From positions 156,172 through 220,171 of the forward strand of contig NZ_VEEP01000009.1 in NCBI RefSeq assembly GCF_007678455.1: a DNA stretch of 64,000 nt. Reading direction: 5' to 3'. The notes below the pieces were generated by a model. It ran no database searches and was not told where the DNA came from. It saw only the letters and a list, made by a program, of their open reading frames with translations. The DNA comes from Cytobacillus oceanisediminis 2691 (GTDB lineage Bacteria > Bacillota > Bacilli > Bacillales > Cytobacillaceae). Shown here piece after piece: positions 16,210 to 25,117 of this stretch (positions are counted from its first letter, which is position 1; every line of letters begins with the position of its first letter). The position numbers and the translations under genes were made by a program.

Positions 16210-16300
16210 CAAAAAGCGCAAGCGCCTTGTTCAGCCCCGACAAGCGTCTCGAGGGGCTAGGCGCTGGAGCTAGACTAAGACACCCATATGTAGTTATCCA
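16210..16300. repeat. Palindromic REP-like repeat, short copy
   Basis: Same family as 11147-11290: AGCGCCT ... AGCCCC ... GGGGCT AGGCGCT, predicted to fold into a long interrupted hairpin, followed by the shared flank AAGACACCCATATGTAGT. It lies between the promoter side of the beta-propeller operon and the rhodanese terminator. No coding potential. Confidence 0.85.
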
Positions 16301-16330
16301 CATAAAAATGCTTTTATAATTTCCTATAGA

Positions 16331-16362
16331 ATAAAAAATAGAGACAGCCATCGCCGTCTCTA
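16331..16362 (-). terminator. Terminator of the rhodanese cluster
   Basis: Minus-strand stem AGAGACGGC / GCTGTCTCT (one G-T pair) followed by ATTTTTTATTC, nine bases after the last rhodanese gene. Confidence 0.75.
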
Positions 16363-16370
16363 TTGCTGTA

Positions 16371-16664
16371 TTATTCAGTTGGACCTTCCCATGCCATCAT
16401 ACCGCCCTGCATATTGATCACATTATATCCGTAATAATCAAGGAATTGCGATGCTCTAGAACTGCGGCCGCCAGAACGGCAAACCATTACATATGTTTTG
16501 TTCTTGTCCAGTTCATTCATCCTGAACTCAAGAAGTCCCAGTGGAATGTGGATCGCACCTGGAATCTTTCCTTGTGCAACCTCACTTACCTCACGAACAT
16601 CCACAACTTCAAATTCATTGGTACCTAATTTATTTTGCACTTCTGTTGGTGTCATTTGACGCAT
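16371..16664 (-). CDS. Single-domain cytosolic rhodanese
   Basis: A 97-residue sulfurtransferase with catalytic loop CRSGGRSSRA (Cys about residue 62) and the N-terminal VVDVREVSEVAQGKIPGAIHIP typical of the fold. It would carry sulfane sulfur as a Cys-persulfide. It follows the membrane-anchored rhodanese gene by 20 bases, downstream of the CstR-like regulator gene. The module is therefore probably for handling sulfide or persulfide. Confidence 0.92.
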   Translation of the reverse strand: MRQMTPTEVQNKLGTNEFEVVDVREVSEVAQGKIPGAIHIPLGLLEFRMNELDKNKTYVMVCRSGGRSSRASQFLDYYGYNVINMQGGMMAWEGPTE

Positions 16665-16684
16665 TCTCTTTTCCCCCTTATTAA

Positions 16685-17050
16685 TTACCAGGCGCTCATG
16701 CCGCCCTTTACATTTGTAACATTTTTAAATCCAGCTTTTTTCAATAACTTGCTTGCCTGGCTGCTGCGCATGCCACTTTGGCAAATGACGACTACATCTT
16801 TTTCCTGAGATAGTTCTCCTGTGCGGTTTGCCAGCTGTTGAAGCGGAATATTTTTGAACCCTTTAATATGGTTTCCTTTATATTCGCCAGGAGTTCTGAC
16901 GTCAACAAATTGTGTACCTGCCGGCTTTGTTTTCACCATCTCACGCAGCTGTGCTGTCGTAATCTGATTCACACCTTTGGTTGGTGCTAAGCGGCTCCAT
17001 AAGAAAGCTACAGCTAAAACAACAATTAACACATTAATTATTACATCCAT
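16685..17050 (-). CDS. Membrane-anchored rhodanese
   Basis: A 121-residue protein with one N-terminal transmembrane helix (about 2-19) and a rhodanese domain containing the active loop CQSGMRSSQA (Cys about residue 90). The anchor suggests it works at the inner face of the membrane. A 16-bp CstR-type palindrome at 17115-17130 lies between this gene and the regulator gene, so it probably has its own promoter besides read-through. Confidence 0.9.
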   Translation of the reverse strand: MDVIINVLIVVLAVAFLWSRLAPTKGVNQITTAQLREMVKTKPAGTQFVDVRTPGEYKGNHIKGFKNIPLQQLANRTGELSQEKDVVVICQSGMRSSQASKLLKKAGFKNVTNVKGGMSAW

Positions 17051-17114
17051 CCATATACACCTCGTTATCTTTTTGGTAGATCATAATAGAGAAGGATTGG
17101 ATTCACACACCCAT

Positions 17115-17142
17115 ATACCCATAAGGGTATTTTAAGTGACAA
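17115..17142 (-). promoter_or_regulatory. CstR/CsoR-type operator within the promoter of the rhodanese pair
   Basis: ATACCC-ATAA-GGGTAT (17115-17130), a perfect 6-bp-arm palindrome of the kind bound by CsoR/CstR repressors. On the minus strand a TTGTCA (complement at 17137-17142) lies before it and a TATAT after it, so the operator sits between candidate -35 and -10 elements. Confidence 0.7.
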
Positions 17143-17171
17143 AAATCGCCTTGTCAAGAACAGAAATCGAT

Positions 17172-17444
17172 TTATTTCCTGCTCTTGACAAGCAGTTCTA
17201 CTGCATCATTTACTGCCTGCGATGTTTCCCGGCCTTCCTGTAAATCACTGATCAAGCATTGTTCTAGATTCTTGCTGACGATCAAGGCAATGGTACGATC
17301 GACTGCAGAACGGATTGCTGACAGCTGAGTCACTACCGACTTGCATTCTTCCTGTTCATCCAATAAGCGTATGCTGCCCCGAACCTGCCCCTCGATCCTT
17401 TTCAAGCGATTGACTATTTCTTTATTGTACTCCACTTTAGCCAC
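17172..17444 (-). CDS. cstR: CsoR-family persulfide-type repressor (CstR-like)
   Basis: A 90-residue all-helical DUF156 repressor. The two family cysteines are present (EECKSVVTQ, about residue 33, and NLEQCL, about 62), but the copper ligand His two helical turns before the second Cys is Asn in VSKNLEQC. This Cys-Cys without His pattern is that of CstR, which senses sulfane sulfur by forming interprotein di- or trisulfide links, and not of copper-sensing CsoR. The adjacent rhodanese genes agree. It lies four bases after the rhodanese-like gene stop and is autoregulated if the operators are real. Confidence 0.82.
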   Translation of the reverse strand: MAKVEYNKEIVNRLKRIEGQVRGSIRLLDEQEECKSVVTQLSAIRSAVDRTIALIVSKNLEQCLISDLQEGRETSQAVNDAVELLVKSRK

Positions 17445-17447
17445 CTC

Positions 17448-17774
17448 CTATTGTGATGGTCCAGTAATGGTATAACCCTTAATATCATAACCATACTTCT
17501 TAAGCAATCTTGCTCCAAAATTCTTTTCTACTTCATTGGATGCAATAATCACAATTTGTTCGTTCGGAATTTCCTTTATATATCTTTTTAAATATCCACA
17601 TGGGATATTAATTGCTCCATTGACGGGATTTTTAGCTGAATCCTGATAATCCCTCAGGTCGACAAATACCGCTTCATGTTCATAGCCGTTTACCGCCCGA
17701 AGATTCCTCACAGGTACATATCGGTTGAAAATCAAGGTGACCAAAAGGAGAATGATGATAAAACCAGTAAGCAA
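17448..17774 (-). CDS. Membrane-anchored rhodanese-like protein without catalytic Cys
   Basis: A 108-residue protein with an N-terminal transmembrane helix (about 2-18) and a rhodanese fold (AVFVDLRDYQDSAKNPVNGAINIP). At the active-loop position, where its neighbour has CQSGMRS, it reads ASNEVEK, so the catalytic Cys is Ala and the loop is lost. It cannot carry persulfide by the usual route and may be structural or regulatory. It is the first gene of the cstR transcript, with an operator overlapping its promoter. Confidence 0.8.
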   Translation of the reverse strand: MLTGFIIILLLVTLIFNRYVPVRNLRAVNGYEHEAVFVDLRDYQDSAKNPVNGAINIPCGYLKRYIKEIPNEQIVIIASNEVEKNFGARLLKKYGYDIKGYTITGPSQ

Positions 17775-17825
17775 CTACACTTCACCTCTTATAAATTCTT
17801 GTTCATCACTGAACTTACAATATAA

Positions 17826-17854
17826 ATTTTATACCATAAGGGGTATAAAAGCAA
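17826..17854 (-). promoter_or_regulatory. Promoter with CstR-type operator in its spacer
   Basis: On the minus strand TTGCTT (complement at 17849-17854), a 17-base spacer and TAAAAT (complement at 17826-17831). The spacer contains most of the palindrome TTATACC / GGTATAA (17829-17848), a close relative of the operator at 17115-17130. Repression by the encoded regulator would block polymerase binding. Confidence 0.7.
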
Positions 17855-17889
17855 GTCTTGTGATGATATTTTTTGACATTTTTCTCATA

Positions 17890-17918
17890 TAAAAAAAAGG
17901 AAGCACACACTTCCTTTT
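17890..17918 (-). terminator. Terminator of the 94-residue protein gene
   Basis: Minus-strand stem AAAGGAAG / CTTCCTTT with a 6-base loop and a T run, about 75 bases past the stop codon at 17992. Confidence 0.75.
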
Positions 17919-17991
17919 ATAGAACAGGAACACATCAACTGCATTCAGAACTGAAGTCCAGCAATATGCCCTCATCCCCATATTTCGTCCC

Positions 17992-18276
17992 CTAATTCGA
18001 GTCATTCTGCTGAATAACATCCGTCAATTCCAGATGTAATCGAATTAAAGTGATTTTGCTTTCAGTTGACAATGATGATTCCATAATCCTTTTTGTGGCA
18101 AGATAGTATTTATCTTTTAGTGATTTTCTGGCCCTCGGATGGGAATTCTCATCTCTTAGATCCCTGAGAATGGCCTCTCTAAGAATCTTTCCTGGCGCTT
18201 GCGCTGACTCCAGCCGGCGATTGTTCCAAATCATCCTGTATTCATCAAGTAATTTCTCATATTCTTCTGTCTGCAC
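17992..18276 (-). CDS. Charged helical protein of unknown function
   Basis: A 94-residue, highly charged, probably all-helical protein with Trp-Asn-Asn-Arg-Arg and KSLKDKYYLATKR segments. No family is recognised. It starts with GTG at 18276, seven bases after AGGAGG, which is the only well-placed site. It lies between the cst module and a divergent zinc-ribbon gene, and probably shares the intergenic promoter region with the latter. Confidence 0.65.
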   Translation of the reverse strand: MQTEEYEKLLDEYRMIWNNRRLESAQAPGKILREAILRDLRDENSHPRARKSLKDKYYLATKRIMESSLSTESKITLIRLHLELTDVIQQNDSN

Positions 18277-18389
18277 TTTACTGCCTCCTGTACAAAAATG
18301 ACTGTTTCAGGTCCTTACTTTGTATATTTACATAATTCAGCACGACAATGCAAAAAATAAAGATAAATGACTTTAAAGGAGACTATATT

Positions 18390-18629
18390 ATGAGCAAACC
18401 GTATCGTTGTCCTAATTGCAAAACCAATCGGACCAGATTCAATATGATTTCCCAGGTTCCTCAGCCTGTAAAATTAAACCCCCAATCAGGAGAGATTGTG
18501 GAACAGTATTCTAATGACCAATTGGATCCCTTCCACCTTCCTTATAAAGGTCCGGAAATGAAAATCCAATGTGCAGCCTGCGGTCTTGTTGAAGATGAAA
18601 AAACCTTTGCCAAATTCGGTGAAAGTTAA
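18390..18629 (+). CDS. Small zinc-ribbon protein
   Basis: A 79-residue protein with an N-terminal CPNC pair (about residue 7) and a C-terminal CAAC pair (about 62), spaced as a long zinc ribbon around a Pro/Asn-rich middle. Start ATG 18390 follows AAAGGAG; an upstream in-frame ATG has no site. The function is unknown. Such ribbons often bind nucleic acid or act in protein complexes, but nothing here fixes a role. Confidence 0.7.
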   Translation: MSKPYRCPNCKTNRTRFNMISQVPQPVKLNPQSGEIVEQYSNDQLDPFHLPYKGPEMKIQCAACGLVEDEKTFAKFGES

Positions 18630-18675
18630 CGTGAAAGGGATATAGCGAGCCTTGACTTGCCCTTCAGGAACAACA

Positions 18676-18710
18676 ATGAAAAGCTTGAGACAAGTTCTCA
18701 AGCTTTTCAT
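18676..18710. terminator. Bidirectional terminator
   Basis: A 15-bp perfect stem ATGAAAAGCTTGAGA / TCTCAAGCTTTTCAT with a 5-base loop between the convergent zinc-ribbon and exported-protein genes, overlapping the stop codon of the latter. Confidence 0.85.
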
Positions 18711-19537
18711 TTAGGTATCGTTATTTTATTATCTTCAAGAAAACGGGTTGAATCAACCTTCCATTGTTCATTTCCCAAGAATCTGACAAGTACAATCTCT
18801 CCTGTGAAATTCCGTCCGCCTCTTCCTTTTATCTGCCAATTTATTTCCACAGGTACCGTCAAAGTCAATTGATCTCCCACATCCTCAGCTGGCAAGACCT
18901 CCATACGGTTTATGCTGATATTCTCAATTAGCGGCAGCAGCTTTTTCCATTTAAGATCCTGGAGAGAGATAAATGAAACGATGTAAGGATCCTGCTGTTT
19001 GATTCCTGCGATATACGCATTAACCAAATCATATGGATCTGTTTGTTCCAGATACTTCTCAAGCTTTCCTGCCGACTTTAATATCATCAGTTTATGGGAT
19101 AAATCCATAAAATTTGTACGGTGAGTTGTACTTCCATAAAAGTGGATGCAAAAATGGCCAGGAAAGTTATTTTTCAAAGCTCCGCCTCCATGAGGCATTC
19201 CGTGCATCGAAGCGGCGATTTTCCCCTTTTCCGAGATGACGATTATCGCCCTGCGCTTCCAGCTCCATTTGCCACTGTATATTTTCTTCATGATCGCTGT
19301 ATCTTCCGATGTAAGGGGCTGGACATCCGCATGGTTGCTTCCGGCTCTTCTTTGGACCCGGAATCGGAGACCTGTTTCCAGGTCCATGACAGTGAACTTA
19401 CAGTACCTCGGCAGGAGTTCATTTACTTCTTCCCACTGTGGCATTTTAACCTTGTCCGGCTGTTTCTTTGCCATTACGCTTATGTCTGTAAATGTTAGGA
19501 GTACCATGGCCAATATAAAAATTTTAATTACTTTCAT
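18707..19537 (-). CDS. Exported protein with a conserved FPGHFCIHF motif, function unknown
   Basis: A 276-residue protein with a signal peptide (about 1-22) and no lipobox. The central part has HGGGALKNNFPGHFCIHFYGSTTH (His, Cys and His clustered, about residues 115-138; the run is given here in full only as a location marker for those residues), which looks like an active or metal site. The C-terminal third resembles a small beta domain ending with the SNTF2-like EQWKVDSTRF. I recall similar proteins in other Bacillus genomes without assigned activity. A cell-wall role is plausible given export. Confidence 0.6.
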   Translation of the reverse strand: MKVIKIFILAMVLLTFTDISVMAKKQPDKVKMPQWEEVNELLPRYCKFTVMDLETGLRFRVQRRAGSNHADVQPLTSEDTAIMKKIYSGKWSWKRRAIIVISEKGKIAASMHGMPHGGGALKNNFPGHFCIHFYGSTTHRTNFMDLSHKLMILKSAGKLEKYLEQTDPYDLVNAYIAGIKQQDPYIVSFISLQDLKWKKLLPLIENISINRMEVLPAEDVGDQLTLTVPVEINWQIKGRGGRNFTGEIVLVRFLGNEQWKVDSTRFLEDNKITIPK

Positions 19538-19659
19538 ATGATCATCTCTTCTTAACCTGGCGTATTTTTATCTGGATTTATTCTGAGAACCATTCAGTTC
19601 ATTTGCTACATGAAAGTTTTTGCTTTTACACCCTTTACTATTCAGGGAAATAATTGCAA

Positions 19660-19684
19660 ATAAAAAGCCCAGACAAGCTGGGCA
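19660..19684 (-). terminator. Terminator of the COG0523 GTPase gene
   Basis: Minus-strand stem GCCCAG / CTGGGC followed by a TTTTTATT run, about 14 bases after the gene. Confidence 0.88.
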
Positions 19685-19697
19685 GGGTCAATCATTA

Positions 19698-20618
19698 TTA
19701 TTCTTCAAGTTTCCTTAGCTGCTGTTCTATGTTGTTCCAATCTGTAACCTGGCCAATGAAAACGAGGTTCAGTGGCATCTTCATGTATTCCTTCATATAG
19801 AACGGCATGCCATATGAATACTGGAATAAGTCGGGATATGGGGAATGGTCAAACAATACATATCCTTTAATGCGATAAATGGAATCCGGAAGTGCCCTTA
19901 AAAAATCTTCAAATGCCCTTTGGTTTATCGCAGTCTGGAACCGGTAAACAAAGGTACTCAGTCTTAAATCCGCCAACACATGTGAATCTGTACTTTCGGC
20001 TTTTTTTGAATAGGCCAATCCTTCCAAAAGTTTCATTGGCATCTTGGAATAAGAACTCAAAATACATTTCGCTTTAGGATTAAGGCCTTGAAGATCCATA
20101 CTGATTTTGGCCTGTTGCGATTCACTGAGCAAATCTGATTTATTGATAATGACCAGGTCAGCATGCTTGACCTGTTCAAGTAAAAGCTGATGGACCTGCG
20201 GATCGAGACTTGTTCTATTAAGCCATTGCTGCCCATCCACAGTCGTGATAATTCCTTTGATCATCAGTTTGTCCGCAAACAGCGGTGACAGAACTGCATC
20301 CAAAACTTCTACCGGATGTGCAGCACCCGTTGTTTCAATATAGATCGCATCGAGGTCATGATCGAAAAGCAATCCTTGTAGCTGGGATTCAAGTTTATCC
20401 TGGATTGTACAGCAAATGCATCCTCCCAATAACTCTTTCAACGGGACATCCGAATCGACGGCATCCGAATCAATCGATACACTGCCAAGCTCATTCATCA
20501 TCACAGCGATATTCCGTTCAGCGTCTTTTTCATGCTGTAAAAGACGCTTCAATAAAGTCGTTTTTCCTGTTCCCAGAAATCCTGACAAAACATAAACTTC
20601 TGCTTTTTTCATTTTCAC
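19698..20618 (-). CDS. COG0523 (CobW/YciC-type) G3E GTPase, putative metallochaperone
   Basis: A 306-residue G3E GTPase. Walker A GFLGTGKTTLLKRLL (about residues 13-27), the metal-binding CxCC motif in LGGCICCTIQ (about 65-74), Walker B with ETTGAAHP, and NKSDLL for guanine recognition. The C-terminal CobW domain is present and shorter than in long YciC forms, without a His-rich tail. Family members insert or allocate zinc or other metals. No Zur box was seen upstream, so zinc control is not shown. Confidence 0.88.
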   Translation of the reverse strand: MKMKKAEVYVLSGFLGTGKTTLLKRLLQHEKDAERNIAVMMNELGSVSIDSDAVDSDVPLKELLGGCICCTIQDKLESQLQGLLFDHDLDAIYIETTGAAHPVEVLDAVLSPLFADKLMIKGIITTVDGQQWLNRTSLDPQVHQLLLEQVKHADLVIINKSDLLSESQQAKISMDLQGLNPKAKCILSSYSKMPMKLLEGLAYSKKAESTDSHVLADLRLSTFVYRFQTAINQRAFEDFLRALPDSIYRIKGYVLFDHSPYPDLFQYSYGMPFYMKEYMKMPLNLVFIGQVTDWNNIEQQLRKLEE

Positions 20619-20645
20619 ATTCGCCCATCTTTCCTAAGTAATATA

Positions 20646-20675
20646 GAAAATCTCCAGCCAAAGCTGGAGATTTTC
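20646..20675. terminator. Terminator of the S41 peptidase gene
   Basis: A 13-bp perfect stem GAAAATCTCCAGC / GCTGGAGATTTTC with a 4-base loop, between the S41 gene end and the GTPase start. A second small stem, GGTGC / GCACC, lies at about 20700-20718. Confidence 0.85.
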
Positions 20676-20723
20676 AAGTTACTGCATCTTTGCATTTTAA
20701 GGTGCTTTCCTGTGCACCAACCG

Positions 20724-22226
20724 TTATTTCGCCATCTCCTGCTTTAACACTTCTAGGGCTTTCTGGACTTGCGGATCATCTTTCTTAAGCTGTTCACGCA
20801 ATCCATTCATCAGCTCGATTGTTGTGCTTCCTTTCAGGATACCCGTTTGTTCGATCTTTTTGGATTCCTGGAATTCGCTGACTGCTTCTTTCGTTTTTTC
20901 ATCAAAGAAACCATCTTCCCTTCCAGGGTCAAATCCAAGCGCCTTCAGCATCTTTTGAGCAGATTTCACCTGCTCAGAGGCTGTTGACACTTTCAGTTCA
21001 GTTTCCGGATCGATAAATGGCAGTGAAGCGTATTCCGGCATAGCCACTTCATAGTCCGGTTTGATGCCTTTCTTATGGATCCAATTCCCTTTTGGTGTCA
21101 ACCATTTATCTGTTGTGAATTTCATATTCGAGCCATCTGAAAAATCCTCCGCACGCTGGACAGTGCCTTTGCCGAATGACTTTTCACCCACCAATGGAAC
21201 GCCGGCAGACTCACTGACAGCTCCCGCGAGGATTTCTGATGCACTGGCGCTTCCTTTATCGATGACTACTACTAAAGGCAGCTTGTTGCCATTTTTATTT
21301 TCAGAAGGATATTTTTTCACATTGCCATTGCGGTCTTCAACCTGGAACAAGATCTCTCCTTCAGGAACAAAAAGACTTGATATTTTGATTGCCTGGTCAA
21401 GAAGTCCGCCTGGATTTTGGCGAAGATCAAGGACAAGACCTTTCATCCCCTGCTTTTGCAGGTCATTTAAAACATTTACTAATTCATTAGCCGTATTTTG
21501 TGAGAAATTCGTAATCTGGACTTTAGCAATTCCATCTTCAAGCATCTCACCATAAACTGTTTCAATCGGAATTGTATCACGTGTGATGGTAACATCGACA
21601 GGCTTTTCGGCCCCCTGGCGAAGTATGGACAACTTTACATCAGTCCCTTTTTCACCCCTAATGAGAGCTACGGCTTCAGTCGTACTCATGCCTTGAAGAC
21701 TTTTGCCGTCAACCGACATGATTTTATCCTCAGGTTGGAGTCCAGCTTTTTCGGCTGGAGAACCTTTTAGCGGAGTGACGATGGAAATGTAACCATCTCT
21801 CTCCTGGATTTCTGCCCCAATCCCCTCAAATGATGACGACAGACTCTGATGGAAATTTTTCGCATCTTCCTGGCTCATATAATCCGAATAAGGATCGTCC
21901 AAAGAAGAAAGCATTCCATCTATCGCCCCATTGATTAGTTTTTCCTGGTCAATATCCTGGTAATATTCATTTTTCAAAGTGTCATATGCGTCGTATAGCT
22001 TTGCAAATTCTTCCCTATCCCTTATAACCTGCACTGCTGGCTTGTCCTCACCGAAAGCAAGCGCAAAGGTAGTGATTCCTGCTGTTAAAAAGACAAGAAA
22101 AAACAACAGCATTGCAAAGTGGAACTTTTTGATCCGAAGAAAACTATTCTTGGTCTCTGTTTCTTCTGCCTTATTTTGGCCTTCAAGCTCTTCCTTGTTT
22201 TCTTCATTTATATTTTGCTGATCCAA
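20724..22226 (-). CDS. S41 carboxy-terminal processing protease (CtpA/CtpB type)
   Basis: A 500-residue protein: an acidic cytoplasmic N-terminus, one transmembrane helix (about 33-55), a PDZ domain (about 120-200, with GIGAEIQ and GSPAEKAGL), the S41 core with catalytic Ser in DKGSASASE and Lys in GKGTVQ, and a C-terminal peptidoglycan-binding domain (about 415-480, LGFDPGREDGFFDEKT). It would act outside the membrane. CtpB of B. subtilis cleaves SpoIVFA during sporulation. CtpA/CtpB paralogy prevents a more exact assignment. Confidence 0.93.
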   Translation of the reverse strand: MDQQNINEENKEELEGQNKAEETETKNSFLRIKKFHFAMLLFFLVFLTAGITTFALAFGEDKPAVQVIRDREEFAKLYDAYDTLKNEYYQDIDQEKLINGAIDGMLSSLDDPYSDYMSQEDAKNFHQSLSSSFEGIGAEIQERDGYISIVTPLKGSPAEKAGLQPEDKIMSVDGKSLQGMSTTEAVALIRGEKGTDVKLSILRQGAEKPVDVTITRDTIPIETVYGEMLEDGIAKVQITNFSQNTANELVNVLNDLQKQGMKGLVLDLRQNPGGLLDQAIKISSLFVPEGEILFQVEDRNGNVKKYPSENKNGNKLPLVVVIDKGSASASEILAGAVSESAGVPLVGEKSFGKGTVQRAEDFSDGSNMKFTTDKWLTPKGNWIHKKGIKPDYEVAMPEYASLPFIDPETELKVSTASEQVKSAQKMLKALGFDPGREDGFFDEKTKEAVSEFQESKKIEQTGILKGSTTIELMNGLREQLKKDDPQVQKALEVLKQEMAK

Positions 22227-22380
22227 CCCTTTTCACCACTTTCCAATCAAGCTTAAAATCCTTAATGATTAGAATAACATTTTTACTGTGAAATTAACAG
22301 AAAAATAGGCATTGCACAATAAATGTGATGTATCCTTCCCTGCACACAGAGGTTTACTCATGCAAAAATTGATTATGTAA

Positions 22381-22427
22381 TAAAAAGAGGCTGACATAGG
22401 TCAAAAACATGACCTATATCAGCCTCT
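22381..22427 (-). terminator. Terminator of the copA-copZ operon
   Basis: Long minus-strand stem AGAGGCTGA-TATAGGTCA / TGACCTAT-TCAGCCTCT with a small loop and T run, directly after copZ. Confidence 0.9.
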
Positions 22428-22434
22428 TTGAATC

Positions 22435-22641
22435 TTATTCTACATCGTAGCCTTGATCTTCAACAGCAGCCTTCATTTTGCTGACTTCTGCTTTCGAAGC
22501 ATCGTATTCTACTTCAGCTTTTCCCTCTGATAATGAAACGACTACGCTGGCAACTCCGTCTACACCCATCAAAGCGTTTTTGACTGCCTTTTCGCAGTGT
22601 CCGCAGGTCATTCCTGATACATTTAAAGTTGTTTTTTCCAT
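22435..22641 (-). CDS. copZ: Copper chaperone CopZ
   Basis: A 68-residue HMA domain with the Cu(I)-binding GMTCGHCEKAV (Cys13 and Cys16). It passes Cu(I) to the exporter CopA. It follows copA by 27 bases in the same operon; the order copA-copZ is reversed from B. subtilis, where copZ precedes copA. Confidence 0.94.
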   Translation of the reverse strand: MEKTTLNVSGMTCGHCEKAVKNALMGVDGVASVVVSLSEGKAEVEYDASKAEVSKMKAAVEDQGYDVE

Positions 22642-22668
22642 TTCAAATCTTCCTCTCTTATAAAAAAT

Positions 22669-25065
22669 TTATAACTTAATCCGCTTCAAACGAAGGGAAT
22701 TAGTCACTACAGAAACTGAACTGAATGCCATTGCCGCTCCTGCTACCCATGGCGCAAGTAGTCCCATGGCAGCGATTGGGATACCCGCTGAGTTGTATGC
22801 CAGTGCCCAGAACAAGTTTTGGCGGATGTTTTGCATTGTCTTTTTACTTAATGAGATTGCTTTAGGAATCAATGTTAATTCCCCACCAAGAATAGTGACA
22901 TCAGCTGCTTCAATTGCAACATCTGTCCCTGTACCAATCGCAATCCCGATATCGGCAAGGGCAAGTGCCGGTGCATCATTGATTCCGTCGCCGACCATTG
23001 CAACTTTCTTGCCTTTAAGCTGTAGTTCTTTTACATGGTTTGCCTTTTCTTCCGGCAATACTTCCGCTATAACATTTTCGACGCCTACCTGTGAGGCAAT
23101 AGCATGGGCAGTACGCTTATTATCACCGGTAAGCATATATACTTCAATGCCCATGGATTTAAGCTCTTCAATAGCCTTTTTGGCTGTTTCTTTCACAGTA
23201 TCAGCCACTGCGACTATGCCGTTCACCTTATTATCAATGGCAATCAGCATGGCTGTTTTTCCTTCAGTCTCCAGCTTCTCAAGCTGATTTTCGTGAATGT
23301 CAAATACGACTCCCGTCTGCTTCATCAGCTTTCTGGTTCCTATCAATACTTTTTCGCCATTGATGACTGCCTCTATTCCGTGGCCTGGTATCGCTGAAAA
23401 CTGATCCACCGGAAGGACCTCAACGTTATTTGCGCTGCCATATTCTACTACCGCCTCGGCAAGTGGGTGTTCTGAGGATTTCTCGGCTGATACCAGATAC
23501 TTAAGGACTTTTTCTTCTTCACCAAATATTTCTATATCGGTTACACTTGGTTTCCCTTTAGTAATTGTACCCGTTTTATCAAGAACAATAGCATTAATTT
23601 TATGGGTAGCTTCTAAATGCTCTCCGCCCTTGAACAGAATTCCGTTTTCTGCGCCTTTTCCCGTACCCACCATAATGGAGGTAGGAGTTGCCAGCCCTAG
23701 TGCGCAAGGGCAGGCGATGACGAGTACAGCGATCGCTGTTTCCAGGGATGATGCAAAATCTCCAGGAGTGATCAAGAAGTACCAGACAAGAAAGGTAACA
23801 ATAGCAATCGCAACAACGATCGGCACAAAGATACCAGAAATCTGGTCAGCAACACGCTGGATTGGCGCCTTGCTTCCCTGAGCATCTTCGACGACCTTGA
23901 TAATGCCTGCAAGGGCTGTATCTTTTCCGACCTTGGTCGCAGTCATTGTCAGAGTGCCATTTTTATTGATTGTCGCGCCAATCAGTGAGTCGCCTGCAGA
24001 TTTTTCAACAGGAATGGATTCACCAGTTATCATGGCCTCATCGACAGCGGACTGTCCAGTTAACACATTGCCATCGACCGGAATCTTCTCGCCAGGTTTT
24101 ACAAGGATGGTATCGTTGACTTTGACATCCTCGATTGGGATTTTAACCTCTTCGCCATCCCTGATGACGGTTGCTTCCTTTGCCTGGAGGCTTAGAAGCT
24201 TGGAGATTGCTTCAGTTGTCCGTCCTTTAGCAAGCGCTTCGAACAGTTTTCCAACAAGAATCAGAGTGATCAGTACCGCACTCGTTTCAAAATACAAATG
24301 CGGCATATAGTCCGGGTTTCCAATTGTTTTTATTGCTTCTGCAAGACTGTAAAAATAGGCAGCAGATGTTCCAAGGGCAACTAGGACATCCATATTCGCA
24401 CTTTTGTTTTTTAACGACTTATAGGCACCAATATAAAATTGGCCGCCAATCCAGAATTGGACTGGTGTCGCCAACAACAGCTGGAACCATGGATTCATCA
24501 GCAGATGCGGCATCGGCAAGCCCGTATCCCAAGGCGCATGGCCAATCATGGTGTACAAAAGCGGAAGGGACAAAAGAATGGATATTAATAACTTTCTTTT
24601 CTTTGCGTTAATTTCCTCTTCTTTTTGCTGGGCCTTTGCTTCCCGCTGGACTTTTTCCTTGGCATCATAGCCAAGATCCTGTATTTTAGCGATGATTTGA
24701 CCAACTGACAGGAACGCACTGTTGAACTCAACTGATGCTGATTCAGTCGCCAGATTGACGGTCGCTGACTCCATACCATCCATTTTGTTCAGGACCTTTT
24801 CAATCCTGGTGGAACAGGCAGCGCAGGTCATGCCGAAAACATCCAAATCCATCTTTTCATTTCTGACGCCGTACCCCAAGTCATTTATTTTGTTGAATAT
24901 ATCATCAGGTTTGATTTTCTCTTTATCGTATTGTACTGAGGCATTTTCCATAGCCAGGTTTACGGTTGCTTCGACTCCATCCATTTTATTTAGGACTTTT
25001 TCGATCCTTGTGGAACAGGAAGCACAAGTCATGCCTGTAATATCGACAGTTATTTGTTCTTTCAT
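22669..25065 (-). CDS. copA: Copper-exporting P1B-type ATPase CopA
   Basis: A 798-residue Cu(I) exporter. Two N-terminal HMA domains with [12 protein letters not shown] and [12 protein letters not shown], then eight transmembrane helices with the metal-transport CPC ([11 protein letters not shown]), phosphorylated Asp in DKTGTITKG, the HP motif (SSEHPLAEA) and the hinge [11 protein letters not shown]. All catalytic residues are intact. The promoter overlaps a palindromic operator (25118-25135). The usual csoR gene is not next to it, so its copper sensor must be elsewhere. Confidence 0.97.
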   Translation of the reverse strand: MKEQITVDITGMTCASCSTRIEKVLNKMDGVEATVNLAMENASVQYDKEKIKPDDIFNKINDLGYGVRNEKMDLDVFGMTCAACSTRIEKVLNKMDGMESATVNLATESASVEFNSAFLSVGQIIAKIQDLGYDAKEKVQREAKAQQKEEEINAKKRKLLISILLSLPLLYTMIGHAPWDTGLPMPHLLMNPWFQLLLATPVQFWIGGQFYIGAYKSLKNKSANMDVLVALGTSAAYFYSLAEAIKTIGNPDYMPHLYFETSAVLITLILVGKLFEALAKGRTTEAISKLLSLQAKEATVIRDGEEVKIPIEDVKVNDTILVKPGEKIPVDGNVLTGQSAVDEAMITGESIPVEKSAGDSLIGATINKNGTLTMTATKVGKDTALAGIIKVVEDAQGSKAPIQRVADQISGIFVPIVVAIAIVTFLVWYFLITPGDFASSLETAIAVLVIACPCALGLATPTSIMVGTGKGAENGILFKGGEHLEATHKINAIVLDKTGTITKGKPSVTDIEIFGEEEKVLKYLVSAEKSSEHPLAEAVVEYGSANNVEVLPVDQFSAIPGHGIEAVINGEKVLIGTRKLMKQTGVVFDIHENQLEKLETEGKTAMLIAIDNKVNGIVAVADTVKETAKKAIEELKSMGIEVYMLTGDNKRTAHAIASQVGVENVIAEVLPEEKANHVKELQLKGKKVAMVGDGINDAPALALADIGIAIGTGTDVAIEAADVTILGGELTLIPKAISLSKKTMQNIRQNLFWALAYNSAGIPIAAMGLLAPWVAGAAMAFSSVSVVTNSLRLKRIKL

Positions 25066-25117
25066 CTATTACACCCCGTTTCGATCGATGATTAATTTTA
25101 TCTTATCTACAATATTT

